Shown here: positions 43,455 through 51,761 of the stretch, piece by piece
Numbering within the stretch: position 1 is the stretch's first letter
Layout of the letters: every line of letters begins with the position of its first letter
Origin: JBBAAW01 sp041658075
Lineage (GTDB): Bacteria; Patescibacteriota; WWE3; UBA101185; UBA10185
Assembly: GCA_041658075.1 (NCBI GenBank)
Contig: JBBAAW010000001.1
Location: forward strand, 45,902-109,901
Reading direction: 5' to 3'
Length of the DNA stretch: 64,000 bases
The notes under the pieces: generated by a model
Databases searched by the model: none
Told to the model about the DNA's origin: nothing
Seen by the model: only the letters and a program-made list of their open reading frames with translations
Position numbers and translations under genes: made by a program

Positions 43455-44003
43455 CTAAATCAAAAAGAAAGATAAAATTAGTACAGCCAGAAGCATAGCG
43501 GAATAAATCACTAAACCCATTTTATCGGGAGCTTTTTTAAAAGCCCAGAACCAGTCGACTGTGTTTTTATATTCAAAATGTTGTTCTGCTAATCGGTACA
43601 TAGAGTTTACAAAAGCGGAAATTACCAGGGCTTTGGCAAAGTTACTGGCTGTGGACGACACTACTAAAATGCTTGCCCCGCCCAAGACCAACTGAAAGAT
43701 GGCACTGTTTAAAGTTTTCTCTTTAAGGTCATTTTTGTGATAGTAAATGTAATTGGCAAGTCCTTTAAAGTCTTTATAATGAATAAAACCTTGAACACTT
43801 TTTCCAAACTCACTTGTTGGTTCCAGAAAATAGGCGTGCAGAATGTAGTCAAGGTCTAAAAAGAAAGCTCCGCCCAGAGTTCCTAAAAGAACCATAGCAA
43901 TTTGAAAAGGATCTTTTTGTACAGTAAAAGCCAAAATTGCTATTGAAACAAAAACTGCCAAGAGAAGGGAGAATTTGTAAAGTTCCAGTGTTTTTTTGAG
44001 CAT
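43455..44003 (-). CDS. Membrane protein, unknown, with FLDLDYILH motif
   Basis: 182 aa with about five helices. The phrase GGAFFLDLDYILHAYF near residues 44-59 resembles the DxD-containing loop of YdjM-type hydrolases but the second His motif is not seen, so no function is assigned. The ATG lies seven bases behind TACAAT (44011-44016, minus strand) with TTAGCA at 17 bp: nearly leaderless. Confidence 0.6.
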   Translation of the reverse strand: MLKKTLELYKFSLLLAVFVSIAILAFTVQKDPFQIAMVLLGTLGGAFFLDLDYILHAYFLEPTSEFGKSVQGFIHYKDFKGLANYIYYHKNDLKEKTLNSAIFQLVLGGASILVVSSTASNFAKALVISAFVNSMYRLAEQHFEYKNTVDWFWAFKKAPDKMGLVIYSAMLLAVLILSFFLI

Positions 44004-44068
44004 TGTATCTATTGTAATACAAATTAATCAATTTGCTAAGTGCAACTTTACGTTACCTGTTGCGTCTA

Positions 44069-44097
44069 TTGACATAGCTACTCGCAGACTTTAAATT
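44069..44097 (+). promoter_or_regulatory. Promoter with leaderless start at 44104
   Basis: TTGACA (44069-44074), 17-base spacer, TAAATT (44092-44097); the ATG begins six bases later, at the expected +1. Confidence 0.65.
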
Positions 44098-44103
44098 ATA
44101 ACA

Positions 44104-44733
44104 ATGAGAGGAGCTGATGAGAGTCAATCGGGTGCTAGCAATTCCGCAGTTAGTATGGTGCAAGAAGCCTACGGTAATACTAACAGAGAACAAGCCAATA
44201 GAGACCTTGAAGAGATGTTTAGGGACGTAAGGACCAACGGTGAACTTACAGAGGCACTATCTTCGGCTGCCGTTCAGTTAGCCAGATCAGGTAGGGATGC
44301 CGCCGAAGTAACGGAGTACGCTAAGGACTTTTGTGAGCTAGAAGGGAAATATCCAGATTTGACGTTACGCAACATCGCAACTCCGTTACGGGGAGCAGTG
44401 GCCTGCGTGCTTGTCAGGAAGAATACTAGCGCTGCCATGAAAAAAGGCGTTGTTCAGCCGTTTCACGCTGGGAGACTGCAGCTGCCTGAAGATGTCGATG
44501 TTCTTAAGACCATGGTTAGGACAGCGCCAGGGGGTATCAGCCATCTCGATGATGAAGGTCGCACCGCAGTACCGGTAGTTGTCAACAGTATCTGCGAAGC
44601 TATGAGGGACCGTGATTTCTCCAGAGCAGTTGGGCTGGCTGGAACGCTTCCTGAGGGTTTTGGCTTGAGAAGCGCAGTCGTTGATGCTGTTATAACGCGG
44701 GAGAATCTGCGCCGTGAAGTGCCTTCTGCCTAA
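44104..44733 (+). CDS. Unknown helical protein
   Basis: 209 aa, not recognised. It has repeated amphipathic helices (NGELTEALSSAAVQLARSG, DAVEVTEYAK-like, VNSICEAMRDRDFSRAVGL) reminiscent of HEAT or TPR-like alpha-solenoids, with no signal peptide or membrane helix. A well-formed promoter at 44069-44097 and its ATG at +1 support it as a gene. Its 3' end overlaps the convergent gene at 44690 by 44 bases. Codon use looks more G+C-rich than the neighbours, as in the gene at 42801. Confidence 0.5.
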   Translation: MRGADESQSGASNSAVSMVQEAYGNTNREQANRDLEEMFRDVRTNGELTEALSSAAVQLARSGRDAAEVTEYAKDFCELEGKYPDLTLRNIATPLRGAVACVLVRKNTSAAMKKGVVQPFHAGRLQLPEDVDVLKTMVRTAPGGISHLDDEGRTAVPVVVNSICEAMRDRDFSRAVGLAGTLPEGFGLRSAVVDAVITRENLRREVPSA

Positions 44734-44977
44734 GCTCCTTTAACTTCCACATAAAAAGTTTACCCAAACCTAAACTTTTATCCGTATCTAAAACAAAGGA
44801 TAGTGCTGCGTCCAGAAGTCGTCTGTCTTCTTCCTTTGCCAGTTTTATATATAGAGTGCGGTGTTTTGGGTCGTGCAATTTGTCTGCCAACATATTTCCG
44901 TAAGCTTGATACTCATATTTATTGCGGTGGTCAGAAACTACGCCTTTTTGTTTTAAAATGTCGGAAATGGGTTGCAT
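44690..44977 (-). CDS. Small helical protein, unknown
   Basis: 95 aa: ISDILKQKGVVSDHRNKYEY, then a helical LYIKLAKEEDRRLLDAALSF. No known domain recognised. It starts directly after the stop of the DUF4870-like gene, so both form one unit. Overlaps the 3' end of the plus-strand gene. Confidence 0.6.
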   Translation of the reverse strand: MQPISDILKQKGVVSDHRNKYEYQAYGNMLADKLHDPKHRTLYIKLAKEEDRRLLDAALSFVLDTDKSLGLGKLFMWKLKELRQKALHGADSPAL

Positions 44978-45352
44978 TTACTTGTGTGTCTGGTCGTACG
45001 CTATTTTGCCCACAAACGGCAATTGATATTCTTGGTTGTTGTAAGCTTTCCACATTAAGAAAAACCAAAGAGCTACGCCCGCTACGGTTACTAGGGGCGA
45101 CAGCACAAAGCCAATTAACAATACATGAAGACTTGAAGCAATTGCCGCTACGCCCGCCCAGCAAAGTCCAAAAATTATGGACTGGAAAGCATGAAATCGC
45201 ACAAATTTATTTTCTTTTTCCATTATAAATATCACCACACCCATAACTAGTGGGACGGCGTAGGAAAGTGCTGCCATAATATTTGGTTCTATTTGAGGTT
45301 TTTGCGAATTTGCCGAAGTAACTTCGTTTTTAATAGTTTCCCCTTCTTGCAT
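44978..45352 (-). CDS. DUF4870/Tic20-like small membrane protein
   Basis: 124 aa with three or four helices and the phrase KENKFVRFHAFQSIIFGL near residue 48-65, the hallmark of the DUF4870/Tic20-like family. Role unknown. Start is an ATG exactly six bases behind an extended -10 TGcTATACT (45359-45364, minus strand): leaderless. Confidence 0.75.
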   Translation of the reverse strand: MQEGETIKNEVTSANSQKPQIEPNIMAALSYAVPLVMGVVIFIMEKENKFVRFHAFQSIIFGLCWAGVAAIASSLHVLLIGFVLSPLVTVAGVALWFFLMWKAYNNQEYQLPFVGKIAYDQTHK

Positions 45353-45405
45353 ATTTCTAGTATAGCACGAAGCCCGAACAGTACAAGATGGAGTACAATA
45401 TTTAA

Positions 45406-46068
45406 ATGACGATTTTAGAGATGCAAAAGGAAATTGTATCGGAATTCAAGTGGTACGACGCTGGAAAATCGCGGTTTAATTTGTTGAGCTATTTAGGTAC
45501 TCAAAACAAGCTTTATCATTTAAAGAACGCGCAGGAAAAGAAAATCGCTAAAGATTTTCTGAACCGACATAAAATATTACACAGGAGCAATTTTTGGCAC
45601 TAAACTTTTGGAGTATAAAAAGGCGTTTAACCTGTGTTTACCTCGCAGCAGGCTTTTGATTGGCTTGGTGGGCTTTCCGGTTGGTGTGAGGTGGATTCGC
45701 TTTGCCAAAGTACTTTTACTGCGCAGGATCTTTTGGGCGACTGGAGAAGCTGGGGTAAAATCATCGACAAAATGTCCCGTGACACTAATATCTCACGTCG
45801 ACGGGCTAGTTTGGTTTTGCTTACCAAGTCGGTTAGGGGGAGTAATGACATGCGTTTGGGGGATTTGGCTCTTAAGAATTTAGAACGACTTAAAGGGGAA
45901 AAGGATATTTTAATTTCTAAGGCGGTTTCATGGCTTTCGCAGAGTTTAATAAAGTATCATAAGGAGCAAGTGGCATCATTTCTAGCCACCAATAACGATG
46001 TTTTGCCCAAGTTTGTTATTAAAGAAGTTTTCAACAAATTAACTTACGGCACTAAAACCCGCAGATAA
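45406..46068 (+). pseudogene. AlkD-type DNA alkylation repair gene, interrupted
   Basis: 45406-45603 encodes 65 aa resembling the family's N-terminal helices (LSYLGTQNKLYHLKNAQEKK). 45634-46068, from a GTG, encodes 144 aa with the C-terminal HEAT-like repeats (WCEVDSLCQSTF, RRRASLVLLTKSV, ISKAVSWLSQSLIKYHKE), typical of AlkD (PF08713). The two pieces are in the same frame but separated by three stops, and the plausible bridge (TKLLEYKKAFNL) is in the +2 frame, so two indels are implied. TACAAT at 45394-45399 gives the first piece a leaderless start. Confidence 0.55.
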
Positions 46069-46124
46069 ACACATCGACCTCGTCACCCCGAGTATTATTT
46101 TAAGGGAAGTGGTAAAATCTTACT

Positions 46125-46688
46125 GTGAAGAAGATTTTTGTCGATATATTTTTAATAATTTTGTTTGGTTTGGAGAAATTTGGTTTTAGAATCGTCCCTG
46201 TGCCCAAAGTCGATCCGAATACAAAAACTTTAGAGGCTTTTGATTTGCTAAAAAGGATTTACACAGAGGCGGAGAAACAGGGTACGAGGTTGTGGCTAAC
46301 GGGCTCGTGGGCGATCACGGGAAGGAATGGGTTTTACATCAAGAATATTCGCGACATTGATTTTACAATGCGAACAAGGATCGATGAGGAAAATTTTGGC
46401 AAACTCCTTCTTTCTTTAGGTTTGACGAAAGTGAGAGAGGGTCCAATGGGTGCAAATCGTTATGTCGATCAGAAAAGCGGTATTGAGGTAGATTATGGTT
46501 CGATAACTTACCCAGGCGTTTACTACAACATGCCCTTGAAGGAGGACGAGAAAGTAATTTCGGATGGGTTTAGTTACCGGGTTATTCCGGCGGAAAGTCA
46601 CTTAAAGGTTTACAAGCATATTCTTTTCTGCAAAGGTAGAAGTTTAAAGAGCGACTTGATTAAAATAAAAATCTTGTTAAAATCTTGA
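46125..46688 (+). CDS. Nucleotidyltransferase-fold protein
   Basis: 187 aa. An N-terminal hydrophobic stretch (5-22) is followed by WLTGSWAITGRNGFYIKNIR and RDIDFTMR near 80, the GS-x-DxD signature of minimal or aminoglycoside-type nucleotidyltransferases, with a third acidic residue in IEVDYGSI near 128. Target unknown. GTG start six bases behind TAAAAT (46113-46118): leaderless. The XRE gene follows after a regulated promoter, so a toxin-antitoxin pairing is possible but unproven. Confidence 0.65.
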   Translation: MKKIFVDIFLIILFGLEKFGFRIVPVPKVDPNTKTLEAFDLLKRIYTEAEKQGTRLWLTGSWAITGRNGFYIKNIRDIDFTMRTRIDEENFGKLLLSLGLTKVREGPMGANRYVDQKSGIEVDYGSITYPGVYYNMPLKEDEKVISDGFSYRVIPAESHLKVYKHILFCKGRSLKSDLIKIKILLKS

Positions 46689-46712
46689 CATATAACATAT
46701 ATGTTATACAAT
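46685..46712 (+). promoter_or_regulatory. XRE-gene promoter with palindromic operator
   Basis: TTGACA (46685-46690), 16-base spacer, TACAAT (46707-46712). The spacer carries a perfect 18-bp palindrome TATAACATATATGTTATA (46691-46708), the expected site for a dimeric HTH protein that would block RNA polymerase. Confidence 0.7.
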
Positions 46713-46718
46713 ACTAAC

Positions 46719-46991
46719 ATGATTACTTTAAAAGAATTCAAAGAGGAGCTTTTGAGAGATCCTGAAATAAAGAGAGAGTTCGATAGGCTTGAACCTGAAT
46801 ATGCCTTAATGGAGGCGGTAATTAGGAAAAGGATTGAAAAAAGAATGACGCAAAAAAGTTTGGCTCAAAGGCTCCACACAAAACAAAGTGCTATCTCAAG
46901 GTTAGAGTCGGGACTATACAATCCAACCCTTGGGTTCTTAAAGAATGTAGCTACCGCGCTGGACTGCAAGTTAAATATTTCTCTAAGTTAG
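46719..46991 (+). CDS. XRE-family HTH regulator (HigA-like)
   Basis: 90 aa. Residues about 35-88 form a Cro/C1 helix-turn-helix: RMTQKSLAQRLHTKQSAISR then LESGLYNPTLGFLKNVATAL. The N-terminal helix (LRDPEIKREFDRLEPEYAL) is typical of HigA antitoxins of RelE/HigB pairs, but no RelE-like toxin lies next to it. The ATG at 46719 is at the predicted +1 of the promoter, so the mRNA is leaderless; the ATG at 46701 would fall inside the operator. Autorepression through the 18-bp palindrome is likely. Confidence 0.8.
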   Translation: MITLKEFKEELLRDPEIKREFDRLEPEYALMEAVIRKRIEKRMTQKSLAQRLHTKQSAISRLESGLYNPTLGFLKNVATALDCKLNISLS

Positions 46992-46999
46992 TGTTGAGG

Positions 47000-48796
47000 T
47001 TAATCAGCAGGTTTTCTTTGCGACTTGTGGAGAGCCAAAATTTCCTTTGGTGACGTAGTGTCCGTGGCGGATTTGTCGTCCCTAAAAGTTATTAAACGGG
47101 GAAACCGCAGAGCGTAGCCGCTTGTGTGATTCTGTGACACGGAAATCTCGTCGCCCCCAAGCTCTACCACAATTTCAGGTTCTACCCAAACATCTGGGGT
47201 TAAAACTTTTGGAAATTTAATATTCTTAGGTGGTTCCTTAACTTTTATTTTATCACAGCGTTTTTTCAGTTCTACCCATTCTTCGTCCTTTAACCCCGTT
47301 CCGACCTTGGTTAATGTAGTAAAAACTTGCTCGTTTGGATCCCAAAGACCGCAGAGGAAGCCACCAATGCCAAAATTGGCCCGCGTTCCTCGTCCAAAAT
47401 AGTAGCCCAAAACTACGCAGTCAATGGTATCTTCCAAAATATCAGTATTCGATCGTTTTAGCTTAATCCAGCTAAATTCTCTGGCGCCCGCACGATAGGG
47501 AGATTTTAGGTTTTTAATCATTATTCCCTCCAAGTTTTTTTCCTTGGATGACTCGAAGAATTGCCATAGTTCTGCGGGATCGGAGGTTTCAATGTGTTTG
47601 GCAATTTCCAATACATCGCCGGACTTTACCGCTGACTCTAATATTTTGTGCCGTTCGTATAAGCTCAAAGGCGTAAGATCCTTTCCGTTTAGATACAAAA
47701 TATCGAAAACTATATATTTTAATGGAATCTGTTTGGTATAGTCGCCTACGTTGTGTTTGCGCTTTCTCTGCATCATATCTTGGAAAGGAATGTATCGGCC
47801 GGTTTTTGGATCAAGGCCAATAGCTTCCCCGTCTAAAATGATGCTTTTGGCGTTAATCTGGTTTAGGGCCGACTCTACGACATCCGGAAATTGGTAGGTG
47901 TTTTCTTCTAAGTTGCGCGTAAAGGTCTTTACCATTATAGCGCCTTTATTAAAGGAGAAAAGACTATTTTGATCTAACTTCTTGTCCAAACCGATCTTTT
48001 GTCTGTCCATATGTAGCTGAACCCGCGTTCCGTCCAATTTGTACTCTGTCCAAGCAGTCCCGTTCATTTTTTCTACTATCTCTTCCGGATCAGAAAGTCT
48101 TTGAGCTTTTTGAGAGAGCACGGGGACTCCGGTTTCCAGTTGGATTTTTTCCAATCCTTTAATTCCGTCGACCTTTAATATTTTTGCTATAAAGCCTACA
48201 TTCGGGTGGATGTTATAAACTTCCTCAATTTTTCTACTATTCGATTTGTCTCCGCTTAGTATTTTTGACAGTGCATCAATTACAGTTTGCTCTGTAAAGC
48301 CTAAACGTGTAGTCCCAAGCACAATTCTTATACTATACTTTGCTGACAGGGGGGACAGTTCCTTTAACAGGTCCGACAATGCAATCACCTTTCTGTCCTG
48401 TGAACCTGACCCTTCGTCTGCGGCCAAGGCAGCCATTTTATTATGTATCGCTTGAACCGTTAAATCGGCGCCTTCAGTATCGAGGCTGAGTCCTGCAGCA
48501 TCAGCAAAGACTTTTGCTAAATCTCCTAAGTCGCCCATATCTGAGTAAGTTTTTTCTACTTTAGCCTTTTCGATACCGTAACAGAGTTCCAAAGCTCTCA
48601 AAACCATTTTATCGGCCATATTGAATTTTATCTGGTTGTATGGAGGATTTAGATAGCCGAGAGATAAAAATATCCCCACTTCAACCTCGTCGGCACTAAG
48701 ATTTTGGATAAGTTCTGCTAATATGTCAGTAATTTCCAGTCGCTTGCTGGTTTTTTCCATTCGCTCTAGATATTCACAAAACCCTGAATACTTCAC
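47000..48796 (-). CDS. lig: ATP-dependent DNA ligase
   Basis: 598 aa of the LigB/archaeal LIG1 type. Residues 1-190 are the N-terminal DNA-binding domain; the adenylated lysine lies in TEYKLDGTRVQLH near 250, followed by ILDGEAIGLD, FDILYLNG, EGIMIKNL near 420 and WIKLKRS near 440. The OB domain ends the protein. It seals nicks using ATP, unlike the usual bacterial NAD-dependent LigA. GTG start, six bases behind TAAAAT (48803-48808, minus strand): leaderless. Confidence 0.9.
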   Translation of the reverse strand: MKYSGFCEYLERMEKTSKRLEITDILAELIQNLSADEVEVGIFLSLGYLNPPYNQIKFNMADKMVLRALELCYGIEKAKVEKTYSDMGDLGDLAKVFADAAGLSLDTEGADLTVQAIHNKMAALAADEGSGSQDRKVIALSDLLKELSPLSAKYSIRIVLGTTRLGFTEQTVIDALSKILSGDKSNSRKIEEVYNIHPNVGFIAKILKVDGIKGLEKIQLETGVPVLSQKAQRLSDPEEIVEKMNGTAWTEYKLDGTRVQLHMDRQKIGLDKKLDQNSLFSFNKGAIMVKTFTRNLEENTYQFPDVVESALNQINAKSIILDGEAIGLDPKTGRYIPFQDMMQRKRKHNVGDYTKQIPLKYIVFDILYLNGKDLTPLSLYERHKILESAVKSGDVLEIAKHIETSDPAELWQFFESSKEKNLEGIMIKNLKSPYRAGAREFSWIKLKRSNTDILEDTIDCVVLGYYFGRGTRANFGIGGFLCGLWDPNEQVFTTLTKVGTGLKDEEWVELKKRCDKIKVKEPPKNIKFPKVLTPDVWVEPEIVVELGGDEISVSQNHTSGYALRFPRLITFRDDKSATDTTSPKEILALHKSQRKPAD

Positions 48797-48812
48797 GAGT
48801 GAATTTTACCAC

Positions 48813-49814
48813 CTACGATTTTAGTTTGTATTTGGAGGATTTGGTGCTACCTACTTTCACCACCACGCCCTTATCTATCAAGGTTTTTAGGTCACGCAAA
48901 ACGGAATCTTCCGAAATTGATGGGAACAGCAGCGCAAAGTCTTTATTTATTATGATGCCGTAATTGCTTAAGTACTGCACGATCTTGCTCTGTCGTTCTG
49001 TAAGGTCCGTTAAGCCCTGTGCTACCGCAGTTTTGGTTTGTCTTTCGCCCAAAGTCACTTTTTCTTTTATATCCATGGCATCGTAAGATAGGATTTCAGA
49101 AAAATACTCCAGCCAGGTTGTTAAGTCGTCGCCCTCTTTAAAAATTGAATAAATAGCCTTTTGATACGACTGCTTGTCAGCTTGATATCTGACTTCGTAC
49201 CTCATAAAATTCTTTAGATTGTAACCGCGCCATCTTAATGCCATTCTAGTAAATAAATTACTCACCACGGAGTTATAAGCCTCAAAGACGGATAAAACTT
49301 CCAGTCGGGCTCGTAAAACACCGGCAAAGATTATTGGATGGGTTTCTAACGCGTCCACACTTTGGCACCAGTCCATAAGCTCAACGGTGTCGGCTAATAT
49401 TTCCTCCGGATTAGTGTACATAGGAATTTTTTGTATTCTGTACGGCGCTTTATTTTGATCCTCTATGCCTACTAGATTTTGATATAACAGCTTTAAACTG
49501 GTATTTGTGTAATCTTCTTGTCTGGAATAAGTATCAAGCACCGATTTCACAACGTTAGCCAAATCCGTGGGAACAATTTGCAAAAGTCCGTCCACCGCCA
49601 TTTTTAGCTGGTTTTCTGCAAATTCTTTGCCCATTTCCACGCCGACACTTTTAATTAGGGCAACAGTGGCCTCCTTTTGAATGGTTTCTTCTACCGTGGA
49701 TAAAATGAGCGTATTTTCTGCCAAAGCCTTAGCATATTCCACCGTGGCAATGTTTTTTAATACTTTGTTTGTAATCGTGTACTCGGGCAAGAACATTTTC
49801 CATAATATTTGCAT
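48813..49814 (-). CDS. Fic-like protein lacking the catalytic motif, with wHTH
   Basis: About 333 aa. Residues 130-280 have the layout of Fic proteins (NPEEILADTVELMDW, THPIIFAGVLRARLE), but where the HPFxDGNGR loop should be the sequence is LSVFEAYNSVVSNLFTRMAL, so AMP transfer is unlikely. Residues about 285-333 form a winged helix (TERQSKIVQYLSNYGIIINK, VLRDLKTLIDKGVV), as in Fic proteins. A longer frame starts at 49943 inside recF; 49814 is chosen because it follows the recF stop. Co-transcribed with mutM and recF. Confidence 0.6.
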   Translation of the reverse strand: MQILWKMFLPEYTITNKVLKNIATVEYAKALAENTLILSTVEETIQKEATVALIKSVGVEMGKEFAENQLKMAVDGLLQIVPTDLANVVKSVLDTYSRQEDYTNTSLKLLYQNLVGIEDQNKAPYRIQKIPMYTNPEEILADTVELMDWCQSVDALETHPIIFAGVLRARLEVLSVFEAYNSVVSNLFTRMALRWRGYNLKNFMRYEVRYQADKQSYQKAIYSIFKEGDDLTTWLEYFSEILSYDAMDIKEKVTLGERQTKTAVAQGLTDLTERQSKIVQYLSNYGIIINKDFALLFPSISEDSVLRDLKTLIDKGVVVKVGSTKSSKYKLKS

Positions 49815-49836
49815 ATTTCCCGCAGAGTGTAAAGTG

Positions 49837-50949
49837 TTAGAGCGTAATGGTGCTTTGGGTCTTAATACCGGAGTGTGTGGAGGTGATGATAGTCTGTTGT
49901 TTTTGTACGACTTCTTCCAGCGATTTTTTATGCGTATCATCAAGCTCCGAAAATATATCGTCTAACAGCAAAACAGGGGAGGTAGAATTTCTTTGATTAA
50001 CGAGACCAAGCTCGCAAATTTTTAAAGCCAAAACCCCCGTTCTTTGTTGACCTCGTGAGCCGTAATGGGAAATGCTAAAGTTGTTTATTAAAAAGTCAAA
50101 GTCATCCCTGTGCGGACCCACCAGCGTGGTTTTGGCGTAAATTTCATGTTCACGATGTTTCTTCAATCGCTCCAAGTTTATTTGATTAATCTTGTATTCA
50201 ATATGTACTTTTGTAGCTCGAGAAGATATATCGGAGTAAACCTGTCCAATGTTGTTATCAAGGATTTGTATAAGCTCTGCTCGTTTTTCTTGCAGATAGG
50301 TTCCAGTCTTTAAAATTTCTTCGGTCCAAAAGGTTAACTCATCATCACCCCGCCCGGTTTTATTGATTTTTTCCAAAATTCTGTTTCTTTGTCGTATGGC
50401 TTTTGTGTAAATTGTGTGTTCCTTTTTGTATTTTTGGTCGACTTTATAGAGCAGATCATCTAAAAACCTTCTTCTCAGAGATGGCGAACCATTAAAAAGA
50501 TCTAGATCCTGTGGGCAAAAAAGCACGGCGGGAAAGTACTTTGCGGTTTCATAAATTGGCTTGGGTGTGCCATTAACCTTAAAAGTTTTTTGACTCAAAT
50601 TTGTGTACGGATTGCCTTTGACAATTATAATTTCCAATATCTCTTCATTTTTATTGTTCGATATTGTACCCAAGACTCTGGAAAACTCCCTTTGAGTAAG
50701 ATCGCTGTTAAAAACATCGCTTACGCCGTTTTCGGTATCATTTATGTGTGGGTTGTAAATCATTTCTTGATCGTAATGTGCTCTAAAGGATTTTCCCGTG
50801 GACAAAAGATTTATGGCCTCCAAAACGTTGGTCTTGCCCGACCCGTTTGATCCTACAATAAGATTTACGCCGTCAATAAAACTTAAGTTGACGGATTTGT
50901 GGTTTCTAAATTTTGTAAGTTTAAGACTTTGAAAGATCACTTTTGACAA
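49837..50949 (-). CDS. recF: DNA replication and repair protein RecF
   Basis: 370 aa. Walker A GSNGSGKTNVLEAI near residues 33-46, ABC signature SRGQQRTGVLAL near 298 and Walker B SPVLLLDDIFSELD near 323 define RecF, which loads RecA at gaps with RecO and RecR. Q-loop region FCPQDLDLF near 130. It overlaps the 3' end of mutM by 13 bases, so the two are translationally coupled; this is not the usual dnaN neighbourhood. Confidence 0.92.
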   Translation of the reverse strand: MSKVIFQSLKLTKFRNHKSVNLSFIDGVNLIVGSNGSGKTNVLEAINLLSTGKSFRAHYDQEMIYNPHINDTENGVSDVFNSDLTQREFSRVLGTISNNKNEEILEIIIVKGNPYTNLSQKTFKVNGTPKPIYETAKYFPAVLFCPQDLDLFNGSPSLRRRFLDDLLYKVDQKYKKEHTIYTKAIRQRNRILEKINKTGRGDDELTFWTEEILKTGTYLQEKRAELIQILDNNIGQVYSDISSRATKVHIEYKINQINLERLKKHREHEIYAKTTLVGPHRDDFDFLINNFSISHYGSRGQQRTGVLALKICELGLVNQRNSTSPVLLLDDIFSELDDTHKKSLEEVVQKQQTIITSTHSGIKTQSTITL

Positions 50950-51761
50950 TTGGAGCAGAAATAAGTTCCACGTCCGTTAATCTTTTTATACTCAACTTTG
51001 GTTTTGCATACGGGGCAGCGAGATTTTCCGTAAATTCTAAAATGATTCTGGTGACTTCCCGGTTGACCGAAAACATCCACATAAGCTTTGTCTGGTAAGG
51101 TGGACCCGCGATGCAGGATTCCCTCCGTTAAAATCTCTTTTGCTGATCTGAGTAAATCCGTTGTTCTTTTGATATCAAGCTCTTTGGTTTTAGTTTCCGG
51201 GTGGATTTTGGCCATCCATAGAGCATCTGTAGCGTAAATATTACCCAGTCCCGCTACAATTGTTTGTTCTAGCAAGGCGTTTTTTATTGCGGTGTTTTTG
51301 GACTTTAACCTTTCCATAAAGTTAATAGGTAAAATCTCCTGCATAATTACATCGGGTCCGTATTTTCCCTTAAGCCTTTTTATTTCCTGCCCGTTCCAGA
51401 TGCCCACTTTTCCAAACATTCTGGCATCGCAAAATCTTAAAGCTAAACATTTCTCTTTGTTTGACAATTTGATTTGGATTTTTTGGTGCGCGTCTTTGGG
51501 CGACTTTGGATCTTTTAACAGAATTCTGCCTGTCATGGCAAGGTGAAAGGTTAAATAGTCATCTGAGTCCAGTTTAATCACGATGTTTTTTCCAACCCGT
51601 GCAACTTTGTCAACCTTTGATCCTATAAGCTTTTTTACAAATTCCTCGTTACTCGGGTTAACTTTATACCCATTTTCAATTTCTACCCCTTCAATAAGAT
51701 ATTTCTCAATACTTTTCTTTAAATCAGAGGCGATGGTGTGGACTTCAGGAAGTTCGGGCAT
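50937..51761 (-). CDS. mutM: Formamidopyrimidine-DNA glycosylase
   Basis: 274 aa. MPELPEVHTI provides the catalytic Pro1/Glu2; Lys59-equivalent lies in VGKNIVIKLD, and the C-terminal zinc finger CPVCKTKVEY...YFCSNC is complete. It excises 8-oxoguanine and opened purines. Start is fixed by the need for Pro after Met. Overlaps recF downstream and the GT4 gene upstream (17 bases). Confidence 0.95.
   Translation of the reverse strand: MPELPEVHTIASDLKKSIEKYLIEGVEIENGYKVNPSNEEFVKKLIGSKVDKVARVGKNIVIKLDSDDYLTFHLAMTGRILLKDPKSPKDAHQKIQIKLSNKEKCLALRFCDARMFGKVGIWNGQEIKRLKGKYGPDVIMQEILPINFMERLKSKNTAIKNALLEQTIVAGLGNIYATDALWMAKIHPETKTKELDIKRTTDLLRSAKEILTEGILHRGSTLPDKAYVDVFGQPGSHQNHFRIYGKSRCPVCKTKVEYKKINGRGTYFCSNCQK

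Noticed and set aside
45608..45883. 91-codon frame overlapping the AlkD pieces
   Set aside because: Only its first 12-15 codons look family-like; the rest is a shadow of the supported frame.
46125..46991. Classical HigBA toxin-antitoxin operon
   Set aside because: The upstream gene is a nucleotidyltransferase-fold protein with its own promoter, not a RelE/HigB toxin.
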